64,000 nt of DNA from Heracleum sosnowskyi (Eukaryota; Streptophyta; Magnoliopsida; Apiales; Apiaceae): the NCBI GenBank assembly GCA_030848705.1, contig CM061236.1, forward strand, positions 139,057,970 through 139,121,969, written 5' to 3'. Positions 1 to 11,002 of the stretch are shown here, one piece after another (positions within the stretch are counted from its first letter, which is position 1; every line of letters begins with the position of its first letter). The notes under the pieces are model-generated. The model saw nothing but the letters and a program-made list of their open reading frames with translations. It made no database searches and had not been told where the DNA came from. The position numbers were made by a program, and so were the translations under genes.

Positions 1-2
1 TA

Positions 3-1304
3 TACTTCCAAGTCCTGAGGACCCCAAGCATCAACGGAAAGTCGGTAGCACCCATTGATGTCGCTAGTTGTTGGATATATCCCATCAAGGCTCATCTGGA
101 AACTGGGTGGTTACCCAATGACACTTCAGAAGCACGAAAGCTATACGTCAGAGCACTAAGGTATACCCTGATTGAGGGAATCCTGTACAAAAAGTCTTTC
201 ATCATTCCATATCTGAAATGTTTGAGACCTCAAGAGGCAGAATTAGCCCTGAAGGAAGTACATGAAGGAATTCATGGGCAGCACTTGGGGGGCAGAGCCC
301 TTGCCCATAAAATCACTGGTCTAGGTTTCTATTGGCCAAACACACTTGCTAATGATAAAAGCTATGTAAAGAAATGTGAACGGTGCCAGAAACATGCACC
401 AATGGTTAGGCAACCACCAGAGATGATGACGTCCTTTAACTCACCCATCCCCTTTGCCATGTGGGGAATGGATATACTTGGGTCATTTCCAATGGCAAGT
501 GCTCAAAGAAAGTTCTTGATAGTGGCAATTGACTACTTCACCAAGTGGATTGAGGCTAAGCCATTAGCCAAGATAACCACCAAGCAAGTGATGCAATTCT
601 TCTGGGAAAATGTGATATGCAGGTATGGAATTCCCCGAGTCCTTGTCACGGACAATGGAACTCAATTCAACAATGATGAGTTCAAGAAATATTGTGAAGA
701 GAATGATATCCAATTACGCTTCACTCCTGTTGCTCATCCTCAAACAAATGGGCAAGCTGGGGTTGCAAATCGAATTATCCTAGATGGACTAAAGAAAAGA
801 GTTTAACACTCCAGAAACACTTGGGCAGACGAATTGCTCCCCATACTTTGGGCATATCGTAATACCTGTAAAGTCACCACTGGAGCAACCCCATTTCTGC
901 TGGTATATAGGGCAGAAGCAATGGTTCCAGTAGAGATTACCCACACGTCTCCAAGAGTTGAGGATTACGAACCAGAGACAAATGGAGAAGGCTTGAGGCT
1001 AGCTTTAGATCTAATTGATGAAGTTAGAGACGAGACAAATGCCAAGATAGTTCAGCATCAGAAACGAGCATCTTTCTATTACAACCTAAGGGTTAAAGAG
1101 AGATTCTTCCGTCAAGGAGACTTAGTCCTCTGAAAGATTGAGGCATCCGGAGTTGGACAAAAAGGCAAGTTGGTCCCAAATTGGGAAGGACCATATCACG
1201 TTAAGAACGTGTTTGGACGAGGCTCGTAAAAGCTAGAAACCCTCGAAGGGCATGAGGTGCCAAAAACTTGGCATGCCTCAAACTTGAAAGTTGATTATAT
1301 TTAG
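3..1304 (+). pseudogene. Ty3/gypsy (Tat-like) polyprotein, 3' integrase part, decayed
   Basis: One reading frame runs from the window edge to a TAG at 1302 and encodes the end of a gypsy Pol polyprotein. It contains the HHCC zinc-binding module of integrase (VHEGIHG, then CERCQKH), the catalytic core with MDILG (first Asp) and VTDNGTQF (second Asp), and a C-terminal region with LLPILWAYRN and a GPYHV-like segment. Three in-frame stops break it: TAA at 804, TGA at 1131 and TAA at 1227. The catalytic Glu expected in the NGQAEV-type motif reads Gly (NGQAGVANR), so the integrase would be inactive even if the stops were read through. The spacing and motifs resemble the Tat/Retand lineage. Reverse transcriptase, protease and gag lie outside the window. 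The family call is secure; the lineage is less so. Confidence 0.88.
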
Positions 1305-1655
1305 TGCATCCTCAAAGGATCCGCTAGTAGGACAAGTAGAAATAAGATTCGATGAAATCATGAGCTTCCCAGAAAGCAGATGAAGGATTGAGCCCGTTTT
1401 GACTGGTAGAAACATCCTCAAAAGCTTTGCCAAGACAAACTACAAATTATTGCAAAGGAAAACATACAAAATATGCATGTCAACTACACAAATAGAGTTG
1501 AATACAACGAACCCCGAAGGGTGAAATGTTATGTCTATCTTCGTTCATGAAGACCCCTCAATGTGTTTATTACTTTTTATGATCCAATCATGAATAATAA
1601 ATAAACAAAGCATATGTCACAAGCACAAATTAAAACAAAGCCCTAACCCGCGGTT

Positions 1656-1677
1656 CGGGGGGGCAGCGCGCCCCCCG
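1656..1677. repeat. GC-rich inverted repeat (hairpin)
   Basis: A run of seven G flanked by C faces six C followed by G across a short CAGCGCG-type loop, giving a near-perfect G/C stem. It stands out in otherwise AT-rich DNA and lies in the gypsy spacer. Confidence 0.6.
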
Positions 1678-1739
1678 ATGGCGGAAAATTTTGCAAAAAT
1701 CCTATTCGAAAAATAGCTAGGATTCCTAGTCGACATCGC

Positions 1740-2134
1740 CATCCTTTCCTGGTCGATTTCGACCAGGATTCCTGCTCGAATTTACACTGCATCCTGGTCG
1801 AACAAACCTGTTCGAAAACGAACTAAAAAATGAGTTCGACATGTTCGATCTGAAGACAGTTTGAGGTCGAAACTTTGAGCTCGAAAATACACTAAAAATC
1901 CTGATCGACATGTTCGACCTTGTCACCCCAGTCCTGGTCGAAAATGACCTAGGATTCCTGGTCGAAAATCCAGGTCGAAATAGCCTTGATTCCTGGTCGA
2001 AAATTCCTGGTCGAATTTATACTAAAATTCCTGGTCGAACCATTCGACCTCACCCCAGTCCTGGTCGAAAAAGACCTAGAATCCTGGTCGAAAATGACCT
2101 AGAATTCTGGTCGAAAAAACCTCAAAATGAGGTC

Positions 2135-2135
<1 letters not shown>
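1740..2135. repeat. Degenerate tandem repeat, CCTGGTCGAAAAT-like unit
   Basis: A 12-14 bp unit resembling TCCTGGTCGAAAA recurs about twenty times, with occasional inverted copies (TTCGACCAGGA). Spacing is irregular. The open frames here merely follow the repeat and show no protein family. Confidence 0.75.

Positions 2136-2162
<27 letters not shown>
2136..2162 (+). repeat. Poly(A) run, 27 bp
   Basis: Uninterrupted A tract directly after the TCGA-rich repeats, inside the gypsy spacer. It is too far from the LTR end to be a normal transcript tail. Confidence 0.8.
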
Positions 2163-2165
<3 letters not shown>

Positions 2166-2478
2166 CAAAATGAGTTTTAGGAATAAATGTTAAAAATACC
2201 TGTGGGTACACGAAAATTCCTAAAATATTAGTACCTGTGGGTACATGGAAATTCCTTAAATATTAGGAATATTTCATATAAATGTCAAATTAGCCTCGAA
2301 TAAGGCAACAATCGTCGTAAATGTGTAGGTCGCTCCACACTTTGCAATAAGGCGATACTTGTGAAACACTCGTGTAAATAAAGTCCTAGGTAAAGGATAA
2401 AAAGACCCCGAATCTCGAAAAAGGTCAATACAATTTCTACGAAAACTTGAAAAGTTTTCCTAGAAATTGGGGGGCAAA

Positions 2479-2959
2479 TGATATGGGCTAAAAATAACCC
2501 TAGATATGTAATTAATGATATATTAATTAGACCTAGTTCGGTCCAAGAGTTCGGCCCAATAAACAAGGCCCGAAACCCTGATTATTTATTAATTTCGTAA
2601 TTAATAAATAAGGGAAATATACAGCTCATGAAAAGAGTCCAAAATATGGCAAATTTATCAAAGAAGGATCCAGAATCCCAATTAATGAGTCACAGCCTTT
2701 ATCAACAAGGAAAAGACTTATCCTGCAAGAAATACAACGTTTATCCAATATCAAAAAGGAGACTTATTCGCTAAGACTCCCAAACATACCATAAATACTA
2801 GGCTCCAGACGCCTATATAAGGTCCCTGATCCTACAATCAGAACTACGTCTTTGGCTTGATTCTCAACATTAATTGAGATACGTAGGCATCTTGTGAGGA
2901 CCAATTTAGTCCGGAAACACGAGTGCAGCCATTAAAGCTCGAAGCTCATTAAATTCACA
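2479..2959 (+). repeat. Gypsy 3' LTR
   Basis: Begins with TG right after the purine tract at 2468-2475 and ends near CA at 2957-2959. It contains a promoter-like TATATAA (2814-2820). The 5' partner lies outside the window, so the exact end and target duplication cannot be checked. About 480 bp. Confidence 0.65.
2814..2820 (+). promoter_or_regulatory. TATA box of the gypsy LTR
   Basis: TATATAA in a GC-richer context (GCCTATATAAGG) within the LTR, at a plausible U3/R position. It would start transcription around 2845-2850. Confidence 0.5.
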
Positions 2960-3902
2960 AAGTACGTTTTTTAATCCATAACATAACTGATTGCCTTTTA
3001 TAATTTAAAAAAAATCTAACAAAATCTACTACTTTTCTAAAAATATCACGACCATTACCTTTAAATTAAAACATAATATCTTTTTTATTTGTTATCACTA
3101 AAATCTCTATTTTTCAAAAATATGAGGTATAATCCTTACTTATTTATTTTAAAATATATTTTAATACTCTATTTAATAAATAATAAAATAATATAAAAAT
3201 ATTAACTAGATGATTGACTTTTATAATTAAAATATTTTTTTTCTAACAAAATCTACTTATTTTCCAAAAATATCACACACGATTACCTTTAAATTAAAAT
3301 ATATTACCTTTTATATTTGTTATCACTAAAATCTCTCTTTTCTAAAAATATCAAGTGCAACTCTTACTTATATATTTTAAAACTTATTTTAAAACTTTTA
3401 ATTATTTAAAAAAAAACTTACCTATTTTAACAAGTGAACGTATTTTTTTAACAAATACAATTAATATAATTAAAACACATCTAAAAATATTATAGGTAGT
3501 TACTTTATTTTAATTAAAACATGTTAACTTTTCTATTTGTCCTTATTAAAAAAACTTACTTATTTTAACATGTTAACGTATTTTTTTAATGAATACAAGT
3601 AATATAATTAAAACACTTCTAAAAATATCACGGACAATTACTTTTTTTTAATTAAAACATGTTAGATTTTCTATATTTCCTTATTATTAATATTATTTTA
3701 TTATAAATTCATATTAATAATACCTCATTTATCTTCATCAGCCCCATCTGTATTTTTTAATATTTTTTTTACGTTCCAATTAATATTTAAGTTTCTCATT
3801 TTATAATTTATTATATTAATTTTTACTTTTATTTTAATATTTTTCGTTCACATTAAATGTTTTAGTTTATTATTTTCTAAGGTCCGTGCTTGCACGAGTT
3901 AG
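2960..3902 (+). mobile_element. Helitron-like fragment with 3' terminus
   Basis: AT-rich non-coding DNA ending in a short stem (CCGTGCTTGCACG, 3884-3896) followed by TTAG at 3899-3902. That is the Helitron 3' architecture of a GC-rich hairpin and then CTRR, slightly degenerate. The left end appears interrupted by the gypsy LTR. No protein-coding sequence. Confidence 0.5.
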
Positions 3903-4144
3903 TCAATACTATTGTATACTATATTATTAAAGACGAAACATTAAAAGTTTTGGTCAGACGGTCAGTCGGACAGTCGGTATTTGGGTTGGGCGTATCTATA
4001 ATTGGGTTGGGTCTATCTATAATCAATTTATTTATAATCAATTACTTTTTACAGGTAAAACACATTACCTATTTTATATATTTTTCTAATAACAAAAACT
4101 CATTTTTTAAAAATAAAATAGGTAATATATATATATATATATAT
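3903..4144 (+). mobile_element. Helitron-like 5' terminus (plus strand)
   Basis: Starts TCAATACT directly after the preceding TTAG and continues with the family signature GACGAAACATTAAAAGTTTT, which recurs at 11003, 12016 and elsewhere. It is followed by a G/C-containing GGTCAGACGGTCAGTCGG segment. The element is interrupted by the inverted-repeat elements to the right. Confidence 0.55.
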
Positions 4145-5239
4145 AGGCTTTTGTTCAACTAGAAACCTTTTCCTAAATAAAAACTAGAAACTAATATGAA
4201 CCACTCACTTTTTAAATGTCAAATAATCTTAGCCACATGTTTAAACACTTTACACACACGTGTATAGGTACTATTACATTTTCCAGTCATTCACTTTACA
4301 TTTTCCTCGATGAAGAGTCATCGGAGAATCTAAAATTCACTAATCTATGTTATAGAATCATTGGTAATGGTAAAAGATGAAATTGGGGGTAAGAAAGTAC
4401 AAATCGAGCAAGTGAGGAAGAAAGTGAATCGATCAAGATGAGATGATGACGGTCAGAGTTGGGAAGGCGATGATAATGAACCAGAAACCCTCATCATAGC
4501 AATACCGGATTCGTAAACTCCGATTACACATACACACATCTAAGATCTTTTTCTTTCTGATTGAAAATAATCCACAGCCAACTCAATGGATAATCATAAT
4601 TGTCCAGATCTACCGGTGGTTGTTGGTGTAGATCAAATTTAAAAGTAATCAGAATTCGATCCAAAAGTAATATATGTTTTGGTTGTGATGATATGTATAC
4701 ATGTCTTGTATGTATAGATGTATGTGAACTTAGAGTTGGTCGGAAACTGTGATAATCAGAAATGACGGTGATCGATTAGATATGTTTTAGGATGATTGTA
4801 TGTATTATTTTGTAAAGATTAGATCTACTGTTGAACCAGTTGAACCAGAAGTAATTGGTGATTTTCAACATATAGATTAGTGATTTTATCTGTAAAGAAT
4901 AGTGATTCGCAATGTATAAAATAGTGATTGCAAATTTTGAGTGCAAAAATTTTAGCATAAATAGTGATCGCATGAATCACCAACATTTTAGTGATTCTCG
5001 CAAACATAAATAGTGATTTATCGTCGAAATATATCAAATATGGTATGCAAACTAATTGTTGCGAGATGAAAAAAAATACAGTGAAGTCAGATTTCAAAAA
5101 AAGATCACCAATTAACGGGAAAAATATAATTACGAATGGAGGGGATTAGGTGGGATTGTATGTGAGAGGGTGTATTTAAGTGTGTGTGGTGCAGTTTCTA
5201 GTTTTTAATTAGTGCAGATTTCTAGTTGAATAGGACCCT
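4145..5239. mobile_element. Non-autonomous inverted-repeat element, 1.1 kb
   Basis: The left end AGGCTTTTGTTCAACTAGAAACC and the inverted right end AGGGTCCTATTCAACTAGAAA form imperfect terminal inverted repeats of about 48 bp that include AAAAACTAGAAACT on both sides. The element sits inside a TA-rich run, so the target duplication cannot be delimited. The interior has no credible gene but repeats TAGTGATT many times. It shares its right interior (about 4990-5100) with the neighbouring element at 5256. Superfamily uncertain. Confidence 0.6.
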
Positions 5240-5255
5240 ATATATATATATATAT

Positions 5256-5789
5256 AGGGGGCTATTCTACTACAAACCACTCTTAGACTACAAACCTACA
5301 AACTAAATAATTTTAGTGATTTCTGTAAGAATAAATAGTGATTTCAGCATAGATCTAGCTATTTATTTTTATATACGTATAAATTTAGTGATTTTACGAT
5401 ACAAAATCTGTAATTTACGTATAGATTTCAAGAAAAAATCACTATATTTACGCAGAAATCACTATTTATTCTTACAGGATTCACCAACATTTTAGTGATT
5501 CTCGCAAGCATAAATAGTGATTTATCGTCGGAATATATCAAATATGGTATGCAAATTGATCGTTGGGAGATGAAGAAAAATACGGTGAAGTCGGATTTCA
5601 AAAAAAGCTCTCCGATTGACGGGAAAAGTTAAATTAAAAACGGAGGGGAATATGTGTGATTGTGTGTGGGAGGGTGTATTTTAGTTGTGTGTTGTGCATA
5701 TAAGGGGGCCATTAGATTAGATTAATCTAAGGGTTTAGATTGGTTCCTAGTTTGTATTTTAAAAAAGGTTTGTATTTGATCACTAGCCT
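5256..5789. mobile_element. Related inverted-repeat element, 0.53 kb
   Basis: Left end AGGGGGCTATTCTACTACAAACC and inverted right end AGGCTAGTGATCAAATACAAACC, flanked by (TA)n on both sides. Positions 5490-5600 closely match 4980-5100 in the previous element, so the two belong to one MITE group. No coding sequence. Confidence 0.55.
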
Positions 5790-6467
5790 ATATATATATA
5801 TATATATATAATGGTAATATTATTACATATTTATAATCGATTATCTTTTTCAGCTAAAACACATTATTTATTTTACATTTTTTAACTAAAATAACTTATT
5901 TTCTAAACATAACACATGGAAAATAAATATGTAATGATAATATTGTTATATATAATTGTTAATAAATATTCATTTACCCTTTTGAGCTAAACATATAATT
6001 TTTTTTATTTTTTTCTAACTTAAACAACTAATTTTCTAAAAGTAATACGAGAAACATATATATAAAAAGATAATATAATTTTATATTTTCTAATTTAAAC
6101 AACTAATTTTCTAAAAATAACACGGGCAACATATATGTGTGTGTATATATATATATATACAAGTAAGGGTTTTCCCGTGATATTTTTGAAAAATGAGGGG
6201 TTTTAGAATGGAAAAATAGAAAGAATAATATGTTTTTGTTAAAAAAAATAATCTTCACTGTTTTTTTATAAAAATGGAGGATTTTGTTAGAAAAAAATAA
6301 AAAAAGGTAATGTATTTTAGCTGAAAAGTTAATTGGTTATAAATAATGTTATTATTTAGTGATATTTTTAAAAAAAATAAGTAAGGGTAATTAAGTAAAA
6401 TCACTACGTATCGATCGTCCGTCCGTCCGACTACTAAACTTTTAATGTTTCGTCTTTAATAATATAG
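5790..6467 (-). mobile_element. Helitron-like 5' part (minus strand)
   Basis: Its right end reads, on the minus strand, CTATATTATTAAAGACGAAACATTAAAAGTTT, the same 5' signature as the plus-strand copies, followed by a GGACGGACGGACG-like segment. The body is the AT-rich family sequence with GGGTTTTCCCGTGATATTTTTG-like pieces. Its 3' end is not recognisable. Confidence 0.5.
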
Positions 6468-7263
6468 CTTAAAACTCGTGCGATGCACAAATTGTTTTTA
6501 ATAATTGTTAATTTTATTATTTATATTTTATATTTTTTAATTGCATTTATTAAAAAAAATAAGTAGGCGTGTTAATATTTTTAAATAATTAAAATTATTT
6601 AAATAGATTTTAAAATAAATAAGTAACGGTTTGTCCGTGATATTTTGGGGAAAAAGGGTTTTAGTAAGAAAAAATAGAAAGTAACATGTTTTCGTTGAAT
6701 TTTAAAATATAAAAGTAACGATTTGCCCGTGATATTTTTGAAAAAAGACGGGGTTTAGTAAGAAAAATAGAAAATGTGACATGTTTTAGTTAAAAAGGTA
6801 ATTGTCAATTAAAAGTATTAAAATTAATTTTAAAGTAAATAAGTAAAGGTTTACCCGTGATATATTTGGAAAATGAGGGATTTTACTTAGGAAATTAGAA
6901 AATATAACATATTTTAGCTCAAAAAGGTAATTGCACATGATTTTTCTAGAAAAAGAGGGGAAATGTAATTGTCAATTAAAAATATTAAAATATGTTTTAA
7001 AAATATTAAAGTAAGGGTTTGTTCGTGATATATTTGAAAAATGAGAGATTTTGGTAAGGGAAATAGAAAAAATAACATGTTTTAGCTGAAAAGGAAATTG
7101 CCCGTGATTTTTTTAGAAAAAACTGGTAATGTATTTTAACTGAAAGAGTAACTGATTATAATAATTTTTATAATAATTAAATAAACAATTAAATAAGGCA
7201 AGTACCGTACCAAAAACAGGTACCAAAACTTTAAATATTTCGTCTTTAATAATATAGTATAGA
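6468..7263 (-). mobile_element. Helitron-like element, minus strand, both ends visible
   Basis: On the minus strand it begins TCTATACTATATTATTAAAG (7263 leftward) and ends near 6468 with the stem GTGC-ATC-GCAC (6478-6488) followed by AGTTTTAAG. About 0.8 kb, AT-rich, non-coding. It abuts the next minus-strand element head to tail. Confidence 0.6.
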
Positions 7264-7817
7264 TAGATAGATAGACTTATAATATTAGTATTTTATGCTA
7301 CTAAATGAAATAGCCCGTGATATTTTTGAGGTTTAGTTAGGAGAAATATTAGTTAGAAAATATAAAAAAGAATATACGTTTTGGAAAAAAAAACTAATCG
7401 GTTAGTCATTAATAATTATAATATTATTATTTTATTTTATTAAATAGAACTGTTCGTGATATTTTTGGAAAATAAGAGGTTTTATTTAGGAAAAATAGAA
7501 AAATGGAAATTTTAGTTAGAAAATATAAAAAAGAATATACACTTTGGCTAAAGAAGGTAATTGGTTAGTTATTAGCAATTATAACCTTATGTTATTTTAT
7601 TAAATGAAACTGCCTGCGATATTTTTGGAAAATGAGATGTTTTAGTTAGGAAAAATAAAAAAGATATTCTATATATTAATTTTAATATTTTATCTAACTG
7701 TTCTCATCGATTTGATCAGAAATATCTAACGGCTATGAATGGAGTGACCGGACTACAAAAACTTTCACGACCAGACTACAAAACTTTCAATATTTCGTCT
7801 TTAATATAATAGTATAG
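7264..7817 (-). mobile_element. Helitron-like element, minus strand, partial
   Basis: The 5' signature TCTATACTATTATATTAAAGACG lies at its right end (around 7795-7817). The body repeats the family sequence (CCGTGATATTTTTG, AGGTTTAGTTAGG). No clear 3' hairpin is visible at the left end. A short GATA microsatellite lies at its left border. Confidence 0.45.
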
Positions 7818-8471
7818 ATATATATATATATATTATAAATGTAATATAATTTTATATAATTATTAATAAGTAACTAATTATCTTTTCAAGGACATTGCCT
7901 ATTTTATATTTTTTAACTAAAACAACTCATATTCGAATTAAAAATTTATATTTATTATTTGCAGTTTAGTCACTTTTAGATTTTTTAAGACCAAATAAAT
8001 ACAAATAATTATATCTATTATTTAAAAATATTTTATATTTTTATATCTAAAATACTAATAAAGATTACGGCAAAAAATTATGAAATTAAAATATTTATAT
8101 TATTAGATATATAAATCCTATTTATTATATACATATAAATATAAATATATATATATTAAAATTTAATCAAATAATATATAATAATTAAATTTTAAATAAA
8201 ATATAATAAAAAATTAAAGAAAATTGTGCGATATAACTACTTTGAACAACTTATTTTGTAACTTTATTAGTAAATGTAGTCCATGAATAATGAATTATTT
8301 TCATAAATTACTACTATAATTTATTTATTTTTGAAAGGGTTCCTAATTTATTATTTATCGAAAAATGCTAGAGTACTTAATAAATTTTTTCAAAAAATCT
8401 CCTAAATACTTAGGTGTCATTCTTTAATTGGCAATGTTCCTAATAAAAATATGGAACCCGGTATATATATA
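7818..8471. other. AT-rich spacer without recognisable genes
   Basis: Extremely AT-rich sequence with (TA)n runs and no open frame of interest. It may be the body of the minus-strand Helitron whose 3' end lies at 8472. Confidence 0.5.
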
Positions 8472-8495
8472 CTAGTTTATATATGTGCTATGCAC
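8472..8495 (-). mobile_element. Helitron 3' hairpin (minus strand)
   Basis: CTAG (8472-8475) followed by the stem GTGC-TAT-GCAC (8485-8495). Read on the minus strand this is hairpin, short AT spacer, CTAG. It is fused on its right to a plus-strand 5' signature (GACAAAACATTAAAATTTTGG), an unusual back-to-back junction. Confidence 0.5.
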
Positions 8496-10100
8496 GACAA
8501 AACATTAAAATTTTGGTAGTCGGATCGGTACTTTGTGATTTTACTTAATTACACTTACTTATTTTTAAACAATATTATTACATAATAACATTATTTATAA
8601 TCAATTACATTTTCAACTAAAATACATTACATTTTCTATTTTTTCAAACAAAATTCTCTCCAAAAAAAAGAATGGTAATTATCTTTTTTAACTAAAACAT
8701 GTTACTTTTTCTATTTTTCCATACTAAAACCTTTTTTTCCCAAAAATTTCACGGGCAAACCATTGATTATTTATTCTTAAACATATTTTACTACTTTTAA
8801 TTACGGGCAATTATCTTTTTCAACTAAAACATGTTATGTTTTTTATTATTCCTTACTAAACCCTTCCAAAAATATCACGGGCAATTATTATTTTCAAATA
8901 AAACATGTTATATTTTCTATTTTTTTCTTACTACAACCCCTCCTTTTCCAAAAATATGCAAACCGTTACTTATTTATTTTAAATTATCTTTTTCAACTAA
9001 AACATGTTACTTTTTCTATTTTTCCTTAATTAAACCATCATTTTTTCCAAAAATATCACCGGCAAACCCTTACTTATTTATTTTTAAACATATTCAATAC
9101 TTTTAATTACGGGCAATTACCCTTTTCAACTAAAAAATGTTATTTTTTCTATTTTCCTTACTAAAATCCCTCCATTTCCAAAAATATCATGAACAATTAT
9201 CTTTTCAACTAAAACATGTTACTTTTTCTATTTTTCCTTACTAAAACCCTTAATTTTCCAAAAATATCAGCGGCAAACTCTTACTTATTTATTTTAAAAC
9301 ATATTTAACACTTTTAATTACGGGTAATTACCTTTTCACCTAAAACATGTTAATTTTTATTTATTTTTTTCATTTCTTAAAAAACTATTATTAAATAATT
9401 TGTAACCAATTATCTTTTCAGCTAAATACATTACTTTTTCTATTTTTGATTTTTTTCTAACAAAATCCTATCTTTTTCTAAAAAAATCAGGGGCAATTAC
9501 CTTTTTCAACTAAAACATTTTACTCTTTTTATTTTTCCTTACTAAACCATTCTTTTACAAAAATATCATGGACAAACCTTACTTATTTATTTTAAAACCT
9601 ATTTTAATACTTTTAATTCCAAACAATTATCTTTTCAGCTAAAATATGTTACTTTTTTTATTGTTTCATTTAAAAAAAAACTATTATTAAATAATAACAT
9701 TATTTATAATCAATTACCTTTTCAGCTAAAACACATTACCTTTTCTATTTTTTATTAAAAAATCCTCTCTTTTTCTAAAAAAATCACGGACAATTATCTT
9801 TTTCAACTAAAACATGTTACTCTTTCTATTTTTTCTTACTAAAATCCCTCATTTTCAAAAAATATCACGGGCAAACCCTTATTTATTTTAAAAGCCATTT
9901 TAATTACAAACAATTAACTTTTCAGCTAAAAATGTTACCTTTTCTATTTTCCCTTACTAAAACCCATTTTTTTTCAAAAGTATCACGGGCAAAAAGTTAC
10001 TTATTTATTTTAAAACTTATTCTAATTTTTTTAATTATTTAAAAAATTAACACATCTACTTTTTTTTTAGCAAATGCAATTAATAAAAATTTTAAAAATA

Positions 10101-10135
<35 letters not shown>

Positions 10136-10176
10136 TTATTAATAACAAGCCGTGGATCGCACGAGTTTTAAGATAG
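8496..10176 (+). mobile_element. Helitron-like element with internal repeats
   Basis: Begins with an ACAAAACATTAAAATTTTGG-type signature and ends with the stem-like CCGTGGATCGCACG (10150-10163) then GTTTTAAGATAG. Inside, a block containing AAAACATGTTACTTTTTC, TTCCTTACTAAAACC and CCAAAAATATCACGGGCAAA repeats roughly every 70-170 bp, about ten times. Open frames here are low-complexity and not genes. Confidence 0.55.
10101..10131 (+). repeat. (AAT)n microsatellite
   Basis: About ten AAT units, in the tail of the Helitron-like element. Confidence 0.85.
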
Positions 10177-11002
10177 TATTATATAATAGACGAAACATTA
10201 AAAGTTTGGTTGGTCGGTATGGTACATTGTGATTTTACTTAATTGCCCTTAAATGTATTTTGTGTTTTTACTTAATTAACCTTACTTATTTATATAAATA
10301 TATTATTAAATAATAATATTACCTATTTATAACCAATTACCTTTTTTTTCCTAAAATACATTATTTTTTCTAACAAATTCCTCTACTTTTTCAAACATGG
10401 CAATTACCTTTTTTAACTAAAACATGTTAGTGTTTCTATTTTTCCTTACTAAAACCCCCATTTTCCAAAAATATCACGGACAAACCTTTAGTTATTTATT
10501 TTTAAACCTATAATATTATAATTATTTTTTAAAAGTTTACTCATTGTAACATGTCTACTTATTTATAACCAATTACTCTAAAACACATTATAGATTTTTT
10601 TTTCTAACAAATTCCCTTCTTTTCTAAATACATCACGGCAAATTGTCTTTTTGAATTTACTTTTTCTATTTTTCTCACTAAAATTCATTTTTTCCTCAAA
10701 AATATCATAGGAACCCATTTATTTATTTATTTTAAAACGAATTTAAATACTTTTAATTATTAAATTTTAAAACCTCATTTTTCAAAAATATCACGGCCAT
10801 TTACCTTTTTAAACTAAATATATGTTACATTTTTTATTTTTATTTATTTTAAAATATGTTTTAATATTTTTAATTAATTAAAAGTATTTAGCTATTTTAA
10901 CATGCCTACTTATTTTTTTAACAAATACAATTAATAAAATATTAAAAATATAATAATAAAATAGAAATTAACAATATGTGCATTGCACGGGTTTTAAACT
11001 AG
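10177..11002 (+). mobile_element. Helitron-like array, unit 1
   Basis: Starts TATTATATAATAGACGAAAC and ends with TGTGCATTGCACGGG, GTTTTAAA and CTAG (10999-11002). It is colinear with the next two units. Non-coding. Confidence 0.65.

Larger units (their letters stand above)
1305..2478. other. Gypsy spacer between pol and 3' LTR
   Basis: Non-coding internal region of the gypsy element. It holds the GC-rich hairpin, the TCGA-rich degenerate repeat, a poly(A) run and, at its end, a polypurine tract (2468-2475, six G in a row) that primes plus-strand synthesis just before the LTR. No credible gene is present. Tat-lineage elements are known to carry long repeat-rich spacers here, which fits. Confidence 0.7.

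Noticed and set aside
8831..9106. 91-codon frame in the Helitron region
   Set aside because: Phe/Tyr/Leu-rich translation of AT-rich internal repeats.
8690..9830. CRISPR-like repeat array
   Set aside because: Irregular spacing, degenerate units and eukaryotic context; internal transposon repeats explain it.
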